DNA of 64,000 nucleotides from an uncultured Lachnospiraceae bacterium (GTDB lineage: Bacteria > Bacillota > Clostridia > Lachnospirales > Lachnospiraceae). Below the pieces are notes generated by a model. It had not been told where the DNA came from and made no database searches. It saw only the letters and a list, made by a program, of their open reading frames with translations. Shown piece by piece: positions 43,219 through 52,609 of this stretch (its first letter is position 1; every line of letters begins with the position of its first letter). The stretch covers positions 21,211-85,210 of the forward strand of contig CANPZE010000005.1 in the NCBI GenBank assembly GCA_947589315.1, given 5' to 3'. The position numbers were made by a program, and so were the translations under genes.

Positions 43219-43608
43219 TTATCGTTTCGAGAACTGAGGCGCCCTACGAGCCTTCTTCAGACCGTACTTCTTACGTTCCTTCATACGAGGATCTCTTGTA
43301 AGGAAACCAGCCTTCTTCAGTACCGGACGAAAATCTGCATCTACGGTAAGAAGCGCTCTTGCGATGCCATGACGGATCGCACCAGCCTGGCCAGTGAATC
43401 CACCGCCCCGCACATTAACCTTCACATCATACTTATCTGTAGTATTCGTAGCTTCGAGAGGCTGACGAACAATAATCTTCAAGGTCTCCAGGCCAAAATA
43501 ATCATCCATATCTCTCTTATTAATAGTAACCTTACCACTGCCGGGTACTAAATATACTCTGGCAATACTCTTTTTTCTTCTGCCTGTTCCGTAAAATTTA
43601 TTAGCCAA
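43219..43608 (-). CDS. rpsI: 30S ribosomal protein S9
   Basis: 129 residues, full length. Typical N-terminus [35 protein letters not shown], central [19 protein letters not shown], and the conserved C-terminal tail [17 protein letters not shown] that reaches the ribosomal P site. It follows rplM by 19 bases in the usual pair. Confidence 0.98.
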   Translation of the reverse strand: MANKFYGTGRRKKSIARVYLVPGSGKVTINKRDMDDYFGLETLKIIVRQPLEATNTTDKYDVKVNVRGGGFTGQAGAIRHGIARALLTVDADFRPVLKKAGFLTRDPRMKERKKYGLKKARRAPQFSKR

Positions 43609-43627
43609 TGTAGTTTCCTCCTCTCAC

Positions 43628-44068
43628 TTATGCTCTCTCTTTGATTTCCAATACTTCAGGCTTCTGTGCCTCATGGCCATGTTCAGCGCCTGCATATACA
43701 TGAAGCTTCTTTATCATCTGACGCCCAAGAGGTCCCTTAGGAAGCATACCCTTGACCGCATGCTCCAGCACGTACTCAGGCTTCTTATTAAGCATAGTTT
43801 TGAGTGTTGTCTCTTTCATTCCGCCTACATAGTCTGAATGATGGTAATAAATCTTCTGATCCAGCTTCTTTCCAGTCACTTTGATCTTGTCAGCGTTGAT
43901 TACGATCACGTAATCACCGATATCAATATGCGGCGTAAACACCGGCTTATTCTTTCCTCTTAAAATGGATGCGATCTCAGAAGTGAGACGCCCCAATGTA
44001 TGTCCTGTAGCGTCAACTACATACCATTTTCTCTCGATCTTGGATGGGTTAGCCATATAACTTTTCAT
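43628..44068 (-). CDS. rplM: 50S ribosomal protein L13
   Basis: 146 residues. [39 protein letters not shown] and the conserved [32 protein letters not shown] block identify L13. It has its own promoter and a structured leader, consistent with autoregulation known for L13 operons in Firmicutes. Confidence 0.98.
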   Translation of the reverse strand: MKSYMANPSKIERKWYVVDATGHTLGRLTSEIASILRGKNKPVFTPHIDIGDYVIVINADKIKVTGKKLDQKIYYHHSDYVGGMKETTLKTMLNKKPEYVLEHAVKGMLPKGPLGRQMIKKLHVYAGAEHGHEAQKPEVLEIKERA

Positions 44069-44110
44069 CCCAGTACCTCCTATCTTACTTCAATGAATTC
44101 AATTGTCATT

Positions 44111-44157
44111 GCGCATCAATACTGTTACCGGGGCTTTGGCTTAAGTATTTTACACGC
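44111..44157 (-). ncRNA. Structured rplM leader (L13-leader-like)
   Basis: In the roughly 95-base leader, GCGTGT (44152-44157) pairs with ATGCGC (44111-44116) and AATACT with AGTATT inside, forming an interrupted hairpin. Firmicutes often carry an L13 leader at this place that binds L13. The match is by position and folding only. Confidence 0.5.
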
Positions 44158-44168
44158 TACATTGCATA

Positions 44169-44197
44169 ATTATATCTCCTATTTTTTCCACTGTCAA
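44169..44197 (-). promoter_or_regulatory. rplM-rpsI promoter
   Basis: Consensus TTGACA (44192-44197), spacer 17, consensus TATAAT (44169-44174) on minus. A very strong housekeeping promoter, as expected for ribosomal proteins. Confidence 0.88.
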
Positions 44198-44261
44198 GCA
44201 ATTTTTCGTAAATTTCCTTTCCTTTCTAACCCTTTCTACCCAATTAGTATCCTCTTGTATT

Positions 44262-46424
44262 CTACAGATGTAGCACTCTCTCTTTGATCTCCTGCGTACG
44301 TCCCTGATTCCAGAATTGCGTTCCAATATAACCGCAGGTTCTTCTGGCCACATTCATTTTGTCCTGGTCTGTATTTCCGCAATTAGGACATTGCCATACT
44401 AATTTCCCATGGCTGTCCTTGACAATCTCAATCTGTCCGTTATAACCGCATACCTGGCAATAATCGCTCTTGGTATTCAACTCAGCGTACATGATATTGT
44501 CATAAATATACTGCATTACGCTCAGCACCGCATCCAGATTATCTGTCATATCAGGAACTTCCACATAACTGATTGCCCCGCCAGGGGATAATCTCTGGAA
44601 CTGCGCCTCGAATTTCAGCTTATCAAATGCGTTGATCTGCTCTGTTACATGGACGTGATAGCTATTGGTGATATAGTTCTTATCCGTCACTCCCTCAATA
44701 ATGCCAAACCGCTTCTGCAGGCATTTGGCAAATTTATAGGTGGTAGATTCCAGAGGAGTACCGTAAATACTGAAATCTATATTTTCTTCCGCTTTCCATT
44801 TCCGGCAGGCTTCGTTCAGACGCTCCATTACCTCAAGGGCAAAAGGAGTGGCTGTGGGATCCGTATGGGATCTGCCTGTCATATAACGGGTACATTCACA
44901 GAGGCCGGCATACCCCAGGGAAATGGTAGAGTACCCATTATATAAGAGCTTGTCAATTTTTTCTCCCTTTTTCAGTCTTGCCAGGGCGCCATACTGCCAC
45001 AAAATGGGAGCCACATCAGAAGGCGTCCCTTTCAGTCGGTTATGACGGCACATCAGGGCGCGCTTGCACAATGCCATGCGTTCATCAAAAATCTCCCAGA
45101 ACTTCTCCATATCCCCGCCCGAAGAACAGGCGATATCTACCAGGTTCACAGTCACTACACCCTGGTTAAACCTGCCGTAGAATTTCGGCTTGCCCTCTTC
45201 GTCATGGTACACGGTCAGGAAAGAACGGCATCCCATACAGGTATAACAATTGCCATCCTTCAGCTGCTTCATGATCTTTTCTGAGATATAGTCCGGTACC
45301 ATCCGTTTGGCTGTACACTCTGCCGCCAGCTTTGTCAGATACCAGTAAGGCGTTCCTTCCCGGATATTATCCTCCTCCAGCACATAGATCAGCTTGGGGA
45401 AAGCCGGCGTAATATAGACACCCTTTTCATTTTTTACCCCCTGGATCCTCTGGCGCAGGATTTCCTCCGTTACCAGCGCCAGGTCATCGCGCAGCTGTCC
45501 CTCTGGCACTTCATCGAGATACATAAATACCGTTACAAAGGGAGCCTGTCCATTCGTGGTCATCAACGTGATCACCTGATACTGGATCATCTGCACGCCC
45601 TTTTTAATCTCGTCCAGAACACGCAGCTCCGCCACCTGGTTGATCTGCTCCTGGGACACCTGGATCCCAGATGTTTCAAATTCCTCTGCCACCTGCCTGC
45701 GGAACTTCTGGCGGCTCACATCGACAAAGGGCGCCAGATGCGCCAGGCTGATGCTCTGTCCTCCGTACTGGGAACTGGCAATCTGGGCAATACTTTGAGT
45801 TGCAATATTACAAGCCGTAGAGAAGCTCTTAGGACGCTCTATCATTGTCTCGCTGATCACCGTTCCATTTTGGAGCATATCCTCCAGATTAACCAGGCAG
45901 CAGTTGTGCATATGCTGGGCAAAATAATCTGAATCATGGAAATGGATAATCCCCTGCTCATGAGCCTGGACGATATCCTCCGGCAGAAGGAAGCGTTTGG
46001 TGATATCCTTGCTCACCTCTCCCGCCATATAATCCCTTTGTACGCTATTCACAGTAGGATTCTTATTAGAATTTTCCTGCTTAACCTCTTCATTATCACA
46101 TTCCAGAAGGCTGAGGATCTGCTGGTCCGTAGAATTGGATTTGCGCACCAATGCCCGTTTATAACGGTAGGTCACATACTTCCTCGCCAGCACAAAGGCC
46201 TTCCGGTCCATAATCTGATTCTCCACCATATCCTGAATTTCTTCTACATTAGGAGAACGCCTCATTTCCTGGCACATCTGTACTACCTTATCAGTAATCT
46301 CACCAATCTCCTTTGGCGAAAGGCTTTCCGCTGCCGCCACCTCTTTGTTGGCCTTTTGGATCGCTGCTGTAATCTTCTCTGCGTCAAAATCCATTTCTGC
46401 GCCGCTACGTTTAATAATCCTCAT
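44262..46424 (-). CDS. nrdD: Anaerobic ribonucleoside-triphosphate reductase (class III)
   Basis: 720 residues from the ATG at 46424 after GAGGG. N-terminal ATP-cone (RIIKRSGAEMDFDAEKITAAIQKAN), the central barrel with DYFAQHMHNCCLVNLEDML, a C-terminal zinc site (CQVCGYNG ... CPNCGN) and the glycyl radical loop CGYIGTQFWNQGRTQEI. It makes deoxynucleotides without oxygen, using formate and an NrdG-made radical. No nrdG gene is adjacent. Two NrdR-type boxes overlap the promoter. Confidence 0.97.
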   Translation of the reverse strand: MRIIKRSGAEMDFDAEKITAAIQKANKEVAAAESLSPKEIGEITDKVVQMCQEMRRSPNVEEIQDMVENQIMDRKAFVLARKYVTYRYKRALVRKSNSTDQQILSLLECDNEEVKQENSNKNPTVNSVQRDYMAGEVSKDITKRFLLPEDIVQAHEQGIIHFHDSDYFAQHMHNCCLVNLEDMLQNGTVISETMIERPKSFSTACNIATQSIAQIASSQYGGQSISLAHLAPFVDVSRQKFRRQVAEEFETSGIQVSQEQINQVAELRVLDEIKKGVQMIQYQVITLMTTNGQAPFVTVFMYLDEVPEGQLRDDLALVTEEILRQRIQGVKNEKGVYITPAFPKLIYVLEEDNIREGTPYWYLTKLAAECTAKRMVPDYISEKIMKQLKDGNCYTCMGCRSFLTVYHDEEGKPKFYGRFNQGVVTVNLVDIACSSGGDMEKFWEIFDERMALCKRALMCRHNRLKGTPSDVAPILWQYGALARLKKGEKIDKLLYNGYSTISLGYAGLCECTRYMTGRSHTDPTATPFALEVMERLNEACRKWKAEENIDFSIYGTPLESTTYKFAKCLQKRFGIIEGVTDKNYITNSYHVHVTEQINAFDKLKFEAQFQRLSPGGAISYVEVPDMTDNLDAVLSVMQYIYDNIMYAELNTKSDYCQVCGYNGQIEIVKDSHGKLVWQCPNCGNTDQDKMNVARRTCGYIGTQFWNQGRTQEIKERVLHL

Positions 46425-46509
46425 GGCAAATCCCTCTTTCTTCACAATCTATAGAACATTTTCCAGCGTCTGTTACTCCGGATTCTCTGATTTAATCGAG
46501 AATATGAAA

Positions 46510-46561
46510 ATGCTACCATATATTGTACGAAATGTCAATACATTCCACAATATATGGTAGC
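46510..46561 (-). promoter_or_regulatory. nrdD promoter with paired NrdR boxes
   Basis: -35 TTGACA (46533-46538), spacer 17, -10 TAGCAT (46510-46515). Two boxes resembling the NrdR consensus ACACWATATATWGTGT lie at 46514-46529 and 46545-46560, exactly 31 bases apart, the spacing known for NrdR. They are also the arms of a perfect 15-bp inverted repeat (46512-46526 and 46547-46561). NrdR with ATP/dATP should repress nrdD. Confidence 0.85.
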
Positions 46562-46581
46562 AAATCCTATAGTAGCAACTA

Positions 46582-47112
46582 TCAATGGGCTTCTAAATCC
46601 TTCTGTAGAGGCTCCAGGTAATGAATGAATATCCCTCCGTCCACACGGATCTCATATGCAGGATCCAGCTCTTCCCGCTGGAAGCTCTTACGCCCTCCCC
46701 GCCGGGCCCGTTCCCAAAACCTCTGGACGTCCCGCAGGGGGACATAGTAGAATTCTCCCCGCTTGCTAAAATGAATGATCAAAAAGGCAATTCCTTGCTG
46801 TTGTTCAAATTCTTCCATAAATTGCAGCTGATGTTCATGGATATTTTGGAGAGGAAAGGTATCGCTGGCACATTCCTTGGCGTCAAAACACACCGGAACG
46901 CCCTGTACCGTTCCAATATAATCTACCGTGCTTTTCTGTTCAAAATAGGCCAGGGTAATGTGATGGTTGCTTTTGTCAAATTCAATGGGGGTAATAGGGG
47001 TGGGGATTTTCTGGACCAACGCCAGATTTTCCTTCCGATATCTGTCATTGGTAATATTCAGAGATTCCTCCAGCATAGATCCTCTCAGTCCTCTGGAATT
47101 CCAGGATGGCAT
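46582..47112 (-). CDS. recU: Holliday junction resolvase RecU
   Basis: 176 residues. The RecU nuclease core is seen in STVDYIGTVQGVPVCFDAKEC (the catalytic Asp and E/DxK elements) followed by FPLQNIHEHQLQFMEEFEQQQGIAFLIIHF. RecU resolves four-way junctions in recombination and chromosome segregation of Firmicutes. The start is one base after the upstream RluA stop. pbp1 (ponA), the usual partner, is not nearby. Confidence 0.9.
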   Translation of the reverse strand: MPSWNSRGLRGSMLEESLNITNDRYRKENLALVQKIPTPITPIEFDKSNHHITLAYFEQKSTVDYIGTVQGVPVCFDAKECASDTFPLQNIHEHQLQFMEEFEQQQGIAFLIIHFSKRGEFYYVPLRDVQRFWERARRGGRKSFQREELDPAYEIRVDGGIFIHYLEPLQKDLEAH

Positions 47113-47113
47113 A

Positions 47114-48139
47114 TCATATTCCTCCTCCCTGGGGCAAATGCAGTCCCATTTTGTTCAGCACCAATTGGAACCTTCGGGAAGGAAGCGCCGTCAGCTGCAA
47201 ATAGTGATACTTTTCGGGAATATATTCTACCTTTCCTATCTTCAGCTGCCAGGCGTGGAGCATCTGGCTTTGCAGCCCAAATTCCCTTCTCAGGAACTGA
47301 CGCTGTTCCCGGTCCCCATATTTACTGTCTCCTGCTACCGGATGTCCAATGCTCTGCAAATGGGCCCGTATCTGATGGGATTTCCCTGTGACCAGACGAA
47401 CCCGCAGCAGGGTATATTCCTGTTCTCCCAACCGGCCATAGTCCATTGGACAATATTCTGTTTCAATAGGGCTTCCTCCCTCTGAGGGACCAGAGACGAC
47501 CTTCACTATATTATTCTTCCTGTCCTTTACGAGGTGTCCATGGATCCGCGCAGGCTTTTCTACCCTCCCCTGTACTACGCACAGATAATATTTGTCCAGA
47601 TCCCGTTGCCGAAAGAGGCGATTCATCCACTGAAGCCCCTGAATGCTTTTCCCCGCCACGACCAGCCCACTGGTATTTCTATCCAGACGATTGCATATGC
47701 CCGGCCGGAAAGTCCCCAGGTCTTCTCCTCTGCTCTCCGCTTCCCTCTTCATATGTTCTACCACATATTCTACCAGGGAAATATCATCCTTTTTCGCTTT
47801 CTGGGACAGCATTCCCGCCGGCTTATTAATGACCAGAACATCATCATCCTCATAGACAATATCCAGCCTGGCACGGCACAGAGAGGTCTGGCGGTCTGGC
47901 TCCGGTTCCGGTTCCCGGACTTTCTGAAACTTCTGGACCGTCTCATCCGAAAGATATAATGTGATCTTATCGCCGGGGACCAGCTTTTCCTTTCCATCTG
48001 CCTTTTTCCCATTCAATGTGATATTTTTCTTGCGCAGCATCTTATAGAAAAAACTGTTAGGCGCCAAACTCATATATTTCCCCAACAGCTTGTCCAGCCG
48101 CTGTCCCCCATCCCTGGCGGATACTTCTATTACCTGCAT
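47114..48139 (-). CDS. RluA-family 23S rRNA/tRNA pseudouridine synthase with S4 domain
   Basis: 341 residues: N-terminal S4 domain (QRLDKLLGKYMSLAPNSFFYKMLRKKNITLNGKK), then the RluA catalytic domain with RLDRNTSGLVV (catalytic Asp, about residue 170) and LRVRLVTGKSHQIRAHLQSIGHPVAGDSKYG. Modifies uridine in rRNA or tRNA; the target cannot be told (RluC/RluD group). Immediately upstream of recU and likely co-transcribed. Confidence 0.9.
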   Translation of the reverse strand: MQVIEVSARDGGQRLDKLLGKYMSLAPNSFFYKMLRKKNITLNGKKADGKEKLVPGDKITLYLSDETVQKFQKVREPEPEPDRQTSLCRARLDIVYEDDDVLVINKPAGMLSQKAKKDDISLVEYVVEHMKREAESRGEDLGTFRPGICNRLDRNTSGLVVAGKSIQGLQWMNRLFRQRDLDKYYLCVVQGRVEKPARIHGHLVKDRKNNIVKVVSGPSEGGSPIETEYCPMDYGRLGEQEYTLLRVRLVTGKSHQIRAHLQSIGHPVAGDSKYGDREQRQFLRREFGLQSQMLHAWQLKIGKVEYIPEKYHYLQLTALPSRRFQLVLNKMGLHLPQGGGI

Positions 48140-48155
48140 CGCGATCTTCCCCTCT

Positions 48156-48755
48156 CTAAACGATCAGAGACCTTAGGTAGGACTTCACATTCTCATCCTC
48201 CTCTGCCGGAATCTCCTTTTCTTTGATCTTATCCAGTTCCTGCAAAAACATCTTTTCTTTCTCCACGATTTTCACCCGATACCCATCGCTCCAGTTGCCC
48301 ACTCCCTGCGTCAGATATTGCCGGATATACGCCGCATCCTGTTTTTCCTTTCCCACGAGTCCCAGCACGATGCCATGGCCTGCCAGAATAAAATCTAAAT
48401 TCATAATTTTATCCGGAGAGCTGATCACCATATCCGTATACAAAACGACCCCCTCCTGCCAGCGGTCTGATACCTTCTTCTGTACCATTTCATACCTTTC
48501 CCGGGATACAGACCGATAGGGCGTTATCACAATTAACGCTACCATCTGCTTGGCCCAGGGAAGTACAAAGAGAATTGCCACCACGGTAAAAATATTCACT
48601 CTGGACATATGGTTTAACAACAGGCCCGTCAGAAAAATGGCTACGGCCGCCACGAAAAGAAGAAGCAGGCGAATCGCCACACTGCGCTGCCGATAATGGA
48701 TATATCCATATTCTCCCCGCTGTACCCTCTTACTTTTCCTCATGTTATTCCTCAT
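48156..48755 (-). CDS. Two-helix membrane protein of unknown function
   Basis: 199 residues. A basic N-terminus, two membrane helices (about 28-70), then a cytoplasmic domain with the segment LDFILAGHGIVLGLVGKEKQDAAYIRQYLTQGV, ending in a charged helix (EKEKMFLQELDKIKEKEIPAEEDEN). I do not recognise the family with confidence. Gene order beside RluA and an RNA methyltransferase suggests a conserved housekeeping neighbour. Confidence 0.6.
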   Translation of the reverse strand: MRNNMRKSKRVQRGEYGYIHYRQRSVAIRLLLLFVAAVAIFLTGLLLNHMSRVNIFTVVAILFVLPWAKQMVALIVITPYRSVSRERYEMVQKKVSDRWQEGVVLYTDMVISSPDKIMNLDFILAGHGIVLGLVGKEKQDAAYIRQYLTQGVGNWSDGYRVKIVEKEKMFLQELDKIKEKEIPAEEDENVKSYLRSLIV

Positions 48756-48779
48756 TTCTACATTACTTTTCCTATTCTT

Positions 48780-50186
48780 TCATATCATCCGCCAGCCGGC
48801 GTAGTATTTGTTCTTCAGGGATGCGCCATTCCCCTTTCCCCAGCCCAGGGGATGTCCGTCCACGCATACCAGGACATATCCTTTAGGAATACATTCTCCA
48901 GAAGTCTGTTCCAATATTAACGTCTCACCCTTCAGATATTTTATCACATTTCCGTCCCCGGCCTCCAGATCTATCATCCGGGGATATGCGTTCTTATCTA
49001 TGGCCAATGCCAGCTGTACGGAGGGTTCAAATCTCTGCTTCTTCTCCTCCCCCAGCAATATCCCTGCAGACACTATGCGCAGCCCGTCAGGAAGCTCTAA
49101 TCCATGGGGTAACAGGCTATAGCTTCCCTTTCTCTCGAGGAAGGTCTGTCCCTCCCGCAGATCCCAGCCAATCTCCTGCAGAAATGCACTGGCTCCGGCA
49201 GGTAATTTAGCCGCCTTTCTGCCCCCGGCTCCTTCCCATGGCTTTTGCCGTCCCTGCGCAACGGGTTCCTCGCATCTCTTCTCCAATAATACTGCAAAAT
49301 GCCCTTCTCCCCGGGTCCGGTGGGGAAATATACGGACACAATGCACTAATTCCTTCCGTCCTCCATCTACCAGCTCCGGCATTCCCGGAGAGAACTCAGG
49401 ACAGGGGGTCGCCGGACATACAGCCATATCCGGATACTGTTCCAGCAGCCACTGCACCATCCCCTCATTCTCTTCTACAGAAAAGGTACAGGTGGAATAG
49501 AGCAACTGCCCTCCCGGACGTAACATCCGGTAAGCCTCCCGGAGAATATCCCGCTGCAGAGAAGAATACCAGGAAGGGCCATGCTCCAACCAGTCCCTGA
49601 CCATCCCCGGCTCTCTCCGGAACATCCCCTCCCCGGAACAAGGCGCATCCACCAGTATCTTATCAAAGAATTGAGGGTAGGCTTCGGCCAGCCTTTGCGG
49701 ACTCTCTGCTGTGACTATAGCATTGCCCACTCCGGCCAGCTGCAGATTCTTGGCCAGCGCCATACAGCGGGATACGCTGATATCATTGGCAACCAGCATT
49801 CCTTTGCCTTCCAGCTTCGCTGCCAGCTCTGTCGCTTTCCCGCCAGGAGCTGCGCACAAATCCAAGACCCTCTCTCCTGGTGTAACAGGAAGCAGGGCAG
49901 CGGGTATCATGGCACTGGGCTCTTGGATATAATACAATCCCGCAAAATAATAGGGATGCCGGGAGGGATTGGCTTGTCTCCTGTCGTAATAAAAGCCCTT
50001 TTCTGACCAGGGCACAGACTGTAGTTCAAACGGACTGTTGTCCAGGAACTGGCCTATTCCTGTTTTCAGTGTATTAAGCCGCAGCGCTCCCTGGGGTTCC
50101 TCCCTGAAACAGGCCAAATACTCTGGAAACTCCTCTCCCAGAAGGCGCTTCATGCTTTCCAAATACTTTTCCGGTAATGTTATCAT
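48780..50186 (-). CDS. RsmF/NOL1-NOP2-Sun family rRNA m5C methyltransferase
   Basis: 468 residues from the ATG at 50186 after GGGGAT. SAM-binding motif DLCAAPGGKATELA, DAPCSGEGMFRR and the catalytic Cys region STCTFSVEENE identify a 5-methylcytosine RNA methyltransferase. C-terminal parts resemble RsmF (YebU) with an N-terminal FEYLACF block and a PUA-like tail. The likely target is 16S rRNA; not proven. Confidence 0.9.
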   Translation of the reverse strand: MITLPEKYLESMKRLLGEEFPEYLACFREEPQGALRLNTLKTGIGQFLDNSPFELQSVPWSEKGFYYDRRQANPSRHPYYFAGLYYIQEPSAMIPAALLPVTPGERVLDLCAAPGGKATELAAKLEGKGMLVANDISVSRCMALAKNLQLAGVGNAIVTAESPQRLAEAYPQFFDKILVDAPCSGEGMFRREPGMVRDWLEHGPSWYSSLQRDILREAYRMLRPGGQLLYSTCTFSVEENEGMVQWLLEQYPDMAVCPATPCPEFSPGMPELVDGGRKELVHCVRIFPHRTRGEGHFAVLLEKRCEEPVAQGRQKPWEGAGGRKAAKLPAGASAFLQEIGWDLREGQTFLERKGSYSLLPHGLELPDGLRIVSAGILLGEEKKQRFEPSVQLALAIDKNAYPRMIDLEAGDGNVIKYLKGETLILEQTSGECIPKGYVLVCVDGHPLGWGKGNGASLKNKYYAGWRMI

Positions 50187-50246
50187 TCTTATCCCCATCC
50201 GCACACATTTTCCTATTGCCTGGCCAACGATACACAGCGGTATCCG

Positions 50247-51050
50247 TCAACCCAGACTTTGGGCACGATACGTCTCTGCAAGAATATCCAGTTCTTTGTT
50301 AAAGCGCATTAGCAGCTGCATATCGTCTGACTGATATATCCGATAAAATTCATCCTGAATCTTTACAACCTCTCTTTTGTTGGCAATATGATACAGATTC
50401 TCAATATTATTCAATATGTCGCTGACCACACTGGCCTTTAGATGGTTAGAATTCTGCGCATTCATGATCTCATCCCGCACAGAAGCCATTTCCCCATCCA
50501 GGGCATCCACCGCATTGGCCGCCCGCAGCAGACGGGAACGCAGCTCTTCCGGCATATGTTCCTTATATTTATATTGCAGGGAATGTTCAATCGTGGACCA
50601 GAAATTCATCGCCAGGGTACGGATCTGAATCTCCGCTTCCAGCTGCTTGGGCCCCGATAAGGTCTGTACCACATAATAGACAATCATATGATAGCTGCGG
50701 TAACCGCTTGGTTTACTTTTGCTAATATAATCCTTTTCCTGTTTTACTACCATATCGCTGCGTTTGCGGATCAATTCTACCACCGTATTAATGTCCTCTA
50801 CAAACTGGCAGATCAGGCGAATCCCTGCAATATCTTCAATTTTCTCCTCCAATTGGGATATCTGCACATTTTTTCTCTGGCACTTCTCTAAAATGCTGGA
50901 AATCTTCTTTACTCTTCCATCGACCTGAACGATCGGACAATACATTCCTTCATTGTGATATTCCTGTTTGATATGATTAAACTTCACTACCAGCTCATCT
51001 ACCGCCTGCTGATACGGCTCCAATATCTCCCTCCATAATTGTATTTCCAT
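50247..51050 (-). CDS. relQ: Small alarmone synthetase (RelQ/YjbM-like)
   Basis: 267 residues with a single RelA/SpoT synthetase domain and no HD, TGS or ACT. Motifs: DIAGIRLICQF, KSKPSGYRSYHMIV and EIQIRTLAMNFWSTIEHSLQYKY. It makes (p)ppGpp or pGpp from GTP/GDP and ATP. C-terminal helix for tetramerisation is present. Flanked by RsmF and an M23 peptidase. Confidence 0.92.
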   Translation of the reverse strand: MEIQLWREILEPYQQAVDELVVKFNHIKQEYHNEGMYCPIVQVDGRVKKISSILEKCQRKNVQISQLEEKIEDIAGIRLICQFVEDINTVVELIRKRSDMVVKQEKDYISKSKPSGYRSYHMIVYYVVQTLSGPKQLEAEIQIRTLAMNFWSTIEHSLQYKYKEHMPEELRSRLLRAANAVDALDGEMASVRDEIMNAQNSNHLKASVVSDILNNIENLYHIANKREVVKIQDEFYRIYQSDDMQLLMRFNKELDILAETYRAQSLG

Positions 51051-51068
51051 AAATACCCTCCCTTCACA

Positions 51069-51734
51069 TCACGGAATCATACCATGCTCCAGATACTGGA
51101 GCAAATAATAGGGATTGACACTTTCTTCCTGCTGACTTAACGTCTTTTCCTTTCTATTATAATAAATTCCAAAATGAAGATGGACGGCAAACTTCCCTCT
51201 CGTCCCCTCTTGGCCGTAGCCGGTATCCCCCATATACCCCAGAGGCTGCCCGGCTCTTACCCGGTCTCCCTTCTTCAGGTCAGGAGCATAGGAATCCAAA
51301 TGGGCATAATAATAGTACAGCCCGCTGTCCCCCCGGATACCGATCCGATATCCTCCCAGTTCAAGCCAGCCTATATTTTCAATCACACCATCTGTCATGG
51401 ACTGCACCACAAAGTATCCCGGCTGGTCATTCGATGCCATAATGTCAATCCCCTCATGCGTGCGGTTGCCTCCATAGGTTCTCCCTGCGCCATAGGCATC
51501 CTCATAATACCAATGTTCCTTCCCCTTGTTATCTCTGCGCACCGGAAAACATTCTGCTTCCTCCAGCGCTTCCCTGACATATCCGCCAGCGCCCTCCTCC
51601 TGCCATTGTCTGCGTATGTGTACCGCTGCCGTCATCTTTCCCGGCCAATGGCAGATGTAAGAACTGCAGATTGCTATCATCGACAGATACAGGCATATAA
51701 AAATTTTTTTCCAAACATGACTTTTTTTCTTCAT
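51069..51734 (-). CDS. M23-family peptidase
   Basis: 221 residues: signal-anchor (about 10-26), then the LytM fold. Zinc ligands: HEGIDIMA (His and Asp) and HLHFGIYY (His of HxH). It cuts peptidoglycan cross-bridges in cell separation or, in spore formers, in engulfment (SpoIIQ-like use is possible). The ribosome site before the ATG at 51734 is weak. Short spacing to relQ (18 bases). Confidence 0.88.
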   Translation of the reverse strand: MKKKSHVWKKIFICLYLSMIAICSSYICHWPGKMTAAVHIRRQWQEEGAGGYVREALEEAECFPVRRDNKGKEHWYYEDAYGAGRTYGGNRTHEGIDIMASNDQPGYFVVQSMTDGVIENIGWLELGGYRIGIRGDSGLYYYYAHLDSYAPDLKKGDRVRAGQPLGYMGDTGYGQEGTRGKFAVHLHFGIYYNRKEKTLSQQEESVNPYYLLQYLEHGMIP

Positions 51735-51770
51735 AGTTCAGACTATGCATTGCCTACTTTCGTCAGAACT

Positions 51771-52562
51771 TTAAAGATTCCTGGATTTTGCGGCGCAAGC
51801 CCGCATAGCCTCTATAATGCTGCTGCGGAACCCGGCCTCCTCCAGTTTGCACACGGCATCAATAGTCGTGCCGGCTGGCGAACATACCATATCTTTCAAT
51901 TCTCCAGGATGCTTTCCAGTCTCCAGCACCATCCTGGCGCTGCCCAAAACCGACTGAGCCGCAAATTCATAGGCCTGCTTCCGGGGCATCCCCTCAGCCA
52001 CCCCGGCATCCGCCATGGCCTCGATCAGCATAAAAATATAAGCCGGGGAGCTGCCGCTGATAGCTACTACCGCATCCATCAGGTTCTCTCCCACCATTTC
52101 TGCCCGGCCAAAGCTTCGGAACAAACGGCAGATCTCCTCCGCTTCCTGGGCGGTTACCTTCTCATTAGGACAGATCGCAGTAATCCCTTCCCCTACCAAT
52201 GCCGGCGTATTAGGCATGGTACGGATCAGCTTGCAAGGCTTTTGGAACTGATCCTCCAGCCAGGCCAGCGTCCTTCCGGCCACAATCGTTACTACCAGCT
52301 GTTCTTCTGTGATCTTATCCCGGATCTCCTGGATCACCGATCCGCAATATATGGGCTTCACCGCTAAGATCACTATCTCAGCCTCAGCCACTCTGGTATT
52401 GTCTAATGTAGTCTCTATTCCAAACTCTTCTTTTACCCGGTCTGCCGTATTTTGAGTGGCAGAGGAAGCAATGATATCCTTCTTCTCCAGCAAATGATTC
52501 TTTAAAATGCCTCCGATCATTGCCTGCGCCATATTTCCAGCTCCAATAAATCCTACTTTCAT
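51771..52562 (-). CDS. proC: Pyrroline-5-carboxylate reductase
   Basis: 263 residues. N-terminal Rossmann fold VGFIGAGNMAQAMIGGIL, followed by RTMPNTPALVGEG and the C-terminal dimerisation domain with GSSPAYIFMLIEAMADAGV and SPAGTTIDAVCKLEEAGFRSSIIEAM. It makes L-proline from pyrroline-5-carboxylate with NADPH. It is the final step of proline synthesis and no proA/proB are nearby. Confidence 0.96.
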   Translation of the reverse strand: MKVGFIGAGNMAQAMIGGILKNHLLEKKDIIASSATQNTADRVKEEFGIETTLDNTRVAEAEIVILAVKPIYCGSVIQEIRDKITEEQLVVTIVAGRTLAWLEDQFQKPCKLIRTMPNTPALVGEGITAICPNEKVTAQEAEEICRLFRSFGRAEMVGENLMDAVVAISGSSPAYIFMLIEAMADAGVAEGMPRKQAYEFAAQSVLGSARMVLETGKHPGELKDMVCSPAGTTIDAVCKLEEAGFRSSIIEAMRACAAKSRNL

Positions 52563-52609
52563 ACTGCCTCCTGTTTTTATATTATTTTATCATATTTTAC
52601 CTCTTAGAG

